Virus record (IMG/VR): IMGVR_UViG_3300014050_000031
Coordinates: 1 to 53,711 of that record
From: a virus
Reading direction: 5' to 3' (one strand)
DNA length: 53,711 bases
Shown here: piece by piece, positions 50,292 through 53,711 of the stretch
Layout: each line of letters opens with the position of its first letter
Position numbering within the stretch: the stretch's first letter is position 1
Notes under the pieces: generated by a model
What the model was told of the DNA's origin: nothing
What the model saw: only the letters and a program-made list of their open reading frames with translations
Databases searched by the model: none
Program-made: the position numbers and the translations under genes

Positions 50292-50726
50292 ATGCCACGA
50301 TACGAAGAACTTATAGACAAAGTAAAGAAAGCCGTATGCGAAGAGTACGGATGCGATTCCGAAGTAATGAGTGCTAAGTCCGGAAGGAAGAGGTGCAATG
50401 TAGAACCCAGGCACATGGCAATGCATCTATGCCGGAAACATTTGGCAATTAGCTACAAGAAGATAGCCGAGGAGTTTGGCTTATCGGATCACGTTTCCGC
50501 TATGCATGCCCATGATACCATTTCGAGTTTAAGCGAAGTCAATAATAGAATATCCAAGACGATTATCAAGATAGAGTCTGCTCTGCTTCCAGGGCTTTCC
50601 TCCCACAAGCGCGTTGTGTACTACACCTTCTTTGATGGTAGAGTCTGCCATGGTCTTTACAAGGACGAGCAGTCCGTTGTCGATCAGCCAATCGGTCGTA
50701 CAATCCCCATCATCGTGCATCGCTAG
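50292..50726 (+). CDS. DnaA domain IV-like DNA-binding protein
   Basis: The 144-residue protein has the DnaA DNA-binding domain in its first 80 residues: SGRKRCNVEPRHMAMHLCRK (basic loop and helix), SYKKIAEEFG, and the signature DHVSAMHAHDTI, matching the D-H-S/T-T-V-x-H-A-x-x-x-I of DnaA domain IV. It lacks any ATPase domain. It might bind DnaA boxes to help or block host initiation. The last 45 residues are unrelated. The ATG at 50292 is preferred to the upstream frame start at 50238, which lies inside the methyltransferase gene. Confidence 0.8.
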   Translation: MPRYEELIDKVKKAVCEEYGCDSEVMSAKSGRKRCNVEPRHMAMHLCRKHLAISYKKIAEEFGLSDHVSAMHAHDTISSLSEVNNRISKTIIKIESALLPGLSSHKRVVYYTFFDGRVCHGLYKDEQSVVDQPIGRTIPIIVHR

Positions 50727-50773
50727 TGCAACCCTCAATTCGTTGATTTTGTTAACCAATCAGACAACATCCT

Positions 50774-51346
50774 ATGCAAAAAGTAATCATCATAAAGAAG
50801 GGCCATAACTGGCCGTTGAATGACCCCATGATCCCTACAATGGGGACCATATGGAAGCGTTCCTTTGTTTTCACGCAAAGTTGCTTGTACCCCACTGAGG
50901 GGTACATCTATGGAATCAACAAGCTTTGGGGGATATCCGGTATGCCGTACCACAAACGGAACTCTGTCCGCGTCTGTTGGCTACCGACGGAGGATGGCAA
51001 GTCCATCCAGCTCTACGCCACTTCGTATGTGAATGGCGTTCGGGAGATAAGAAAGTCCACTATCGTAAAGCCGGGGGATGTGGTTGATTGTTTGATTTCA
51101 AACCAAGGTAACAACGCTTCGGTTTGCATAAACGGCATTTGTACCACGTTTAAGGTCCGGATTCCCTTTGTGACCTACATGCTGAAGGTTTACTTTGGAG
51201 GCATTCCTGCTTCCCCTCAGGACATCTATATCTTACGGGTTTCCAAGCCCCAACGGACTTTCTCTTTCAAAGACCTCTTGACCCGTGTCAAGGCTTTCCT
51301 TGGTGTTGGCAACCCTTCCATGGAGGAGTTGTTGAGAACCACATAG
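50774..51346 (+). CDS. Conserved Bacteroidota phage protein, 190 aa
   Basis: This beta-rich protein has TQSCLYPTEGYIYGINKLWG and MPYHKRNSVRVCWLPTEDGK. I remember the 'CxYxxxxxxxxxINKLxGxSxxxHHxNSxRxGW' pattern from a widespread Bacteroidota phage and mobile element family; function unknown. The C-terminal 40 residues are basic (FSFKDLLTRVKAFLG) and overlap a gene on the other strand by 121 bases. Confidence 0.75.
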   Translation: MQKVIIIKKGHNWPLNDPMIPTMGTIWKRSFVFTQSCLYPTEGYIYGINKLWGISGMPYHKRNSVRVCWLPTEDGKSIQLYATSYVNGVREIRKSTIVKPGDVVDCLISNQGNNASVCINGICTTFKVRIPFVTYMLKVYFGGIPASPQDIYILRVSKPQRTFSFKDLLTRVKAFLGVGNPSMEELLRTT

Positions 51347-51516
51347 AGCCTACCATCGTGCTTGACATAGTCAATCCGATCGGTCGATATGAGCCTTCTG
51401 ACTTGGTTGTAGTTCATAATGGCTGCAAATTGGTCCTTGTAGATGGTTATGTAGTCTTTTATGGACACCAACGGGTAGGATGCCTTTTGGCATAGTTCAA
51501 GGCTCAATCTTGCCAT
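51226..51516 (-). CDS. Putative small DNA-binding protein, 96 aa
   Basis: The 96-residue protein has KDYITIYKDQFAAIMNYNQV then RRLISTDRIDYVKHDGRLYV, like the winged helix of MerR/excisionase-type proteins. It overlaps the MazG-like gene at its start by 20 bases, so they form a small minus-strand operon. Its C-terminal 40 residues are coded on the opposite strand of the 190-aa gene's end. It could be a regulator or excisionase; the match is moderate. Confidence 0.55.
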   Translation of the reverse strand: MARLSLELCQKASYPLVSIKDYITIYKDQFAAIMNYNQVRRLISTDRIDYVKHDGRLYVVLNNSSMEGLPTPRKALTRVKRSLKEKVRWGLETRKI

Positions 51517-51748
51517 CCATTTCCATGATTACACGCTTGAGGTATACTGACAGGTCCAAAGCTTCTTCAAGGGCATGCTGTAGCCATTCCCGGACCGATA
51601 GGTCGGTCCGTGTCATGGTTTTGCCGTACTTCTTGAATCCAACTTGGCTCCTCTTCCTGATCTCTTCAATCACGGATTCTTCCACAGAAAAATCCGGATT
51701 TAGGCTATAAACGACATTTGCCTTCCCATAAGTAGTATCTTGTTCCAT
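51497..51748 (-). CDS. MazG-like / phage nucleotide pyrophosphohydrolase-related protein
   Basis: The 83-residue protein contains EESVIEEIRKRSQVGFKKYG, TMTRTDLSVREWLQ and HALEEALDLSVYLKRVIMEM. This last helix with the E-EE-LD pattern is the core of MazG-like/DUF550-type phage proteins, which may act on nucleotides. The true start is at 51748 (MEQDTTYG); an upstream ATG at 51844 would add residues that overlap the divergent gene. It lies on the minus strand within a plus-strand block, 20 bases from a divergent start. Confidence 0.8.
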   Translation of the reverse strand: MEQDTTYGKANVVYSLNPDFSVEESVIEEIRKRSQVGFKKYGKTMTRTDLSVREWLQHALEEALDLSVYLKRVIMEMDGKIEP

Positions 51749-51768
51749 AAACCAATTAACTCCCCTAG

Positions 51769-51999
51769 ATGCGAATAGTTCACATGATCCCCCTTGATGA
51801 CATAAGCGAAAACCACTCAATTTGCAAATGTTCGTGCTCTCCACTTATTAAAACCGACTTCGTAGACGGACAGATGGAGACAAAAGTTATTCACAAATAC
51901 AAGGACGGAAAACCATACATAAAGTCCGTTTGTGCGGATGTTGGGGTAAAAACACCCAATTTTAGGTATGCCAATATTGTGTATAAAAAGATTTTTTAA
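51769..51999 (+). CDS. Conserved small phage protein (HMIPLDD), 76 aa
   Basis: MRIVHMIPLDDISENHSICK, then CKCSCSP. This HxIPxxDxxxH...CxCxP pattern recurs in small phage proteins and may bind a metal. The start is only 20 bases from the divergent MazG-like start, so the promoters overlap. Function unknown. Confidence 0.75.
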   Translation: MRIVHMIPLDDISENHSICKCSCSPLIKTDFVDGQMETKVIHKYKDGKPYIKSVCADVGVKTPNFRYANIVYKKIF

Positions 52000-52243
52000 A
52001 CCTTACTCGGGAAATATGGTGTACAAAAACGAAAAACACGGTTATAGATTTGCAGAAAATATAGGAGAGTTCAGTTCTGCTGTGTCTGATTGCCAAAAAC
52101 AGCCAAACTTGCACCACCCCAGTGCTTGGATCGGGCAAATTAGGTCCCTCAGCAAACGCCTTCGGAACCCCTTTATTGGTTTCGTGATCCGCCTCCGGAG
52201 ATACGTGGTTGATGGCATTCAATTTAAAATTCTAAACCAATAA
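51968..52243 (+). CDS. Uncertain gene region, opposing frames
   Basis: Two frames are open here: a plus-strand 91-residue frame whose more likely start is MVYKNEKHGYRF at 52016, and a minus-strand frame (52222 to 51962) starting MNAINHVSPEADHETNKGV. The first 30 residues of the plus frame and the first 45 of the minus frame each look gene-like; their far ends look less so. I cannot tell which is real, or whether both are short genes or relics. It sits directly before the 106-aa gene. Confidence 0.35.
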   Translation: MPILCIKRFFKPYSGNMVYKNEKHGYRFAENIGEFSSAVSDCQKQPNLHHPSAWIGQIRSLSKRLRNPFIGFVIRLRRYVVDGIQFKILNQ

Positions 52244-52281
52244 GGGGGCGGATTCAACTTGATGATAACTATATTTGCAAC

Positions 52282-52602
52282 ATGGAAAAGATAGAAAACA
52301 ACGTTATGTTCAACACTCCTGGTACGAGTCCCATGTACGAGATGCTGTTGTTTATTCACCATTGGGGCGAGGATTTCCCGACGAAGAACATGAGGGATTC
52401 ATTCGTTAAGAAGGCTCAGATCTTGTTGATGAGAGAGTCTAGGGCCATTCATGCCGCCTTTGAGGCCGGCATGAAGGCTTCAGTTCCTAATCCGGAATAC
52501 TACAAAGAGTCGTTCAAGTCAAATAGAATGTCAATTCTTGACATAGAAGAAGAGAAAGAGTATAGGGATGAACTGTTCATTGGTCTAAATCCGGAGGAAT
52601 AA
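52282..52602 (+). CDS. Hypothetical protein, 106 aa
   Basis: Helical, with GTSPMYEMLLFIHHWGEDFP and KKAQILLMRESRAIHAAFEA, ending in an acidic tail. TATATTTG occurs just before the start codon, too close for a usual leader. No family is recognised. Confidence 0.65.
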   Translation: MEKIENNVMFNTPGTSPMYEMLLFIHHWGEDFPTKNMRDSFVKKAQILLMRESRAIHAAFEAGMKASVPNPEYYKESFKSNRMSILDIEEEKEYRDELFIGLNPEE

Positions 52603-52613
52603 TTTTTTTTTAA

Positions 52614-52643
52614 AAAGCATACAATGTTGGTTGTCAATGCTTT
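52614..52643. terminator. Hairpin after the 106-aa gene
   Basis: AAAGCAT and ATGCTTT pair around an inner ACAA/TTGT stem with a small bulge. On the plus strand, a T-run lies before rather than after it; on the minus strand it is followed by TTTTTAAAAAAAAA. A weak terminator or an RNA structure in the leader of the next gene are both possible. Confidence 0.4.
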
Positions 52644-52676
52644 ATATTTACACATTCATTAACTAAACCAAAAAAA

Positions 52677-52967
52677 ATGACACACACAAGAGAACAAATC
52701 AATCAACTGAAGAATTGGAATGTTGAAATCATATTCTTTAACCGTGGATGTGTGGTAAAGGTAGGATGCAAGTCATTTGCATTTGAAAGCATTGAACAGG
52801 CAATGGCAGAAATTGTGGCATACACCAAAGACCCGATTGGAGTTGGCAAGAAGTATGCGCCAGAGGAGTTTGTTGAACCCCAAGAAGCATGCGTTCCCGA
52901 ATCAGCACCAACCCCTCCAAGATGGCCCATGGAGCCACCTATTGGAGCCACCTATTGCTGTCCATAG
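52677..52967 (+). CDS. Hypothetical protein, 96 aa
   Basis: The first 60 residues form a strand-helix unit (NVEIIFFNRGCVVKVGCKSF, then ESIEQAMAEIVAYT). The tail is Pro/Glu-rich with PPRWPMEPPIGATYCCP and may be disordered. No family is recognised. Confidence 0.65.
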   Translation: MTHTREQINQLKNWNVEIIFFNRGCVVKVGCKSFAFESIEQAMAEIVAYTKDPIGVGKKYAPEEFVEPQEACVPESAPTPPRWPMEPPIGATYCCP

Positions 52968-52983
52968 ATAAGGAAAAGAGAAC

Positions 52984-53119
52984 AGTCAGGTGGTGTAATT
53001 GGTAACGCTATAAGTGAGGCCATTGGTAACGCTACGGTGTCGTCTGTATAGAAAAAATGACCTATAAAAGAATACAGGAGGTCCCACCAAATTTACAGGT
53101 TCGAGTCCTGTCCTGACTA
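52984..53119 (+). tRNA. tRNA-like element with long insertion and duplicated D-arm
   Basis: The 5' AGTCAGG (52984-52990) pairs perfectly with 3' CCTGACT (53112-53118). A D-arm GTGT-AATTGGTA-ACGC follows at 52993-53008, and a perfect T-arm ACAGG-TTCGAGT-CCTGT lies at 53095-53111. Between D-arm and T-arm are 86 bases instead of about 22. They include a second D-loop-like ATTGGTAACGCTA (53022-53034, first copy 52998-53010) and stems TACGG/CTGTA (53033-53048) and CTGTAT/ATACAG (53044 and 53072). The anticodon cannot be assigned; GTC in the TGTCGT loop is one candidate. No CCA is encoded. It may be a tRNA with an intron, a broken tRNA, or a tRNA mimic. Confidence 0.6.
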
Positions 53120-53120
53120 C
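53101..53120 (+). repeat. Direct repeat of tRNA 3' end, copy 1
   Basis: TCGAGTCCTGTCCTGACTAC, the T-loop and acceptor end of the tRNA-like element, recurs with one change at 53355-53374. This is the form of attachment-site duplications made when a cassette integrates at a tRNA. Confidence 0.85.
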
Positions 53121-53147
53121 AAATCAAATCAACTAAAAACAAAACAA

Positions 53148-53354
53148 ATGAAAAACAAAGTTTTGCACCAAACAGTTATTACAACTGAATCACAAAACGT
53201 AAGCATTTATCCAACAGAAGATTTTGACGGCATCATAGTTGAAACAAAAGAGTTGGATGATAAAACATCAAATGGTATGTTGTATCTTAACAAAGATGAA
53301 ATGGAACTGTTGATTCAGAAAATGGTGGAAATGATGAATTATGTAAAAAGTTAA
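53148..53354 (+). CDS. Hypothetical protein between tRNA-end repeats, 68 aa
   Basis: A beta-like acidic N-terminal half (YPTEDFDGIIVETKELDD) and a helical end (NKDEMELLIQKMVEMMNYVK). The gene is exactly enclosed by the two copies of the 20-base tRNA 3' end, as a cargo gene would be. No family is recognised. Confidence 0.65.
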   Translation: MKNKVLHQTVITTESQNVSIYPTEDFDGIIVETKELDDKTSNGMLYLNKDEMELLIQKMVEMMNYVKS

Positions 53355-53374
53355 TCGAATCCTGTCCTGACTAC
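53355..53374 (+). repeat. Direct repeat of tRNA 3' end, copy 2
   Basis: TCGAATCCTGTCCTGACTAC, 19 of 20 bases identical to 53101-53120, 254 bases downstream. It begins at once after the stop of the 68-aa gene. Confidence 0.85.
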
Positions 53375-53395
53375 TAAAAAAATAAAGCGGAAGAT

Positions 53396-53473
53396 ATGCT
53401 AATTGTACTTATAGTATTCGCAATGTATTTGTTTATGATGTGGATGATAAACAAACAAATTAAAAATCAATAA
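53396..53473 (+). CDS. Tiny hydrophobic peptide, 25 aa
   Basis: MLIVLIVFAMYLFMMWMINK plus five residues: one membrane-spanning stretch with a short basic end. It could be a small membrane peptide. Its size makes the call uncertain, but the frame is clean and followed closely by the next gene. Confidence 0.4.
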   Translation: MLIVLIVFAMYLFMMWMINKQIKNQ

Positions 53474-53483
53474 TCTGGACACT

Positions 53484-53702
53484 ATGAACGAATTCAAACA
53501 ATACCGAAGAAAGCAAATTGCGGAGCTTCGGCTTTTTCAGGAAGGCGAACAATTACCCGAAAGCGTATCAATATCGCAAGCCGATAGGGATAATGGAAGC
53601 CCCAAGGTTGGGGACATGATTGCCCGAAACCCCAAGAACCATGACGACCAATGGCTCGTCGCAAAGCAGTACTTTGAAGACAATTTTGAGCCATGCGAAT
53701 GA
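53484..53702 (+). CDS. Conserved phage protein (GDMIARNPKNHDDQWL), 72 aa
   Basis: YRRKQIAELRLFQEGEQLPE, SVSISQADRDNGSPKVGDMI and ARNPKNHDDQWLVAKQYFED are the strongly kept blocks of a very common small phage protein of unknown function. It is complete and ends nine bases before the right edge. Confidence 0.88.
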   Translation: MNEFKQYRRKQIAELRLFQEGEQLPESVSISQADRDNGSPKVGDMIARNPKNHDDQWLVAKQYFEDNFEPCE

Positions 53703-53711
53703 TGTTTCTCT

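Noticed and set aside
52270-52277. TATATTTG as a promoter for the 106-aa gene
   Set aside because: It ends only four bases before the start codon and lacks a TTTG box at the right distance.

Overview
This window is most of a tailed double-stranded DNA phage genome, probably a short-tailed (podovirus-like) phage of a Bacteroidota host. Three things point there. The minus strand carries a complete head and portal cassette, followed by ring-type adaptors, a 1605-residue tail/hub protein and a 3001-residue presumed cargo protein. The order and protein sizes recall crAss-like and other Bacteroidota podoviruses. Finally, several plus-strand promoters fit the Bacteroidota consensus (TTTG, 19 nt, TAnnTTTG), and genes start after A-rich leaders rather than Shine-Dalgarno sites. 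The first gene is cut by the left edge, so the window is not a complete genome end to end.

Layout. (1) 1-5.3 kb, plus strand: the end of a fibre/receptor-binding protein, then a lysis module (holin-like protein, GH19-type endolysin), a run of small basic conserved phage proteins, a protein with an HExxH motif, and a spanin-like membrane protein. (2) 5.3-34.2 kb, minus strand, transcribed right to left: two virion/lectin-like proteins, small and large terminase, portal, scaffold, major capsid protein, a head protein, a collagen-like protein, two ring/adaptor proteins, the 1605-aa tail protein, three presumed internal proteins and the 3001-aa giant. Two clear intrinsic terminators cut this block, after the capsid gene and after the collagen-like gene. 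(3) 34.2-35.3 kb, minus strand: two small unknowns and a RepL-like winged-helix protein. (4) 35.25-38.17 kb: the most unusual part. A 1.7 kb region with no gene and the 275-aa gene beside it hold about 60 copies of the hexamer RTAACA/TGTTAY, both between genes and inside the coding sequence. (5) 38.2-53.7 kb, plus strand: about 40 mostly small early/accessory genes, including a RadC/JAB protein, a YubB-like protein, DUF551-like, a PD-(D/E)XK nuclease, a small protein with an SSB-type acidic tip, a DNA cytosine methyltransferase with an internal repeat region, a stand-alone DnaA domain IV-like protein and a MazG-like protein on the opposite strand. A tRNA-like element near the right end has its 3' end duplicated downstream.

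How it fits together. The minus-strand block is the late morphogenesis programme; the left plus-strand block does lysis and host recognition. The central hexamer array lies between a RepL-like protein with its own 21-bp repeats and a candidate DNA-binding protein, which suggests an origin or a partition/control locus. An 18-bp near-palindrome occurs six times around that array and in front of the first early genes, probably as an operator. I see no integrase, DNA polymerase, helicase or RNA polymerase in the window, so replication would rely on the host or on genes outside it.

Family names come from recognising motifs and sequence style by eye; no database search was run.
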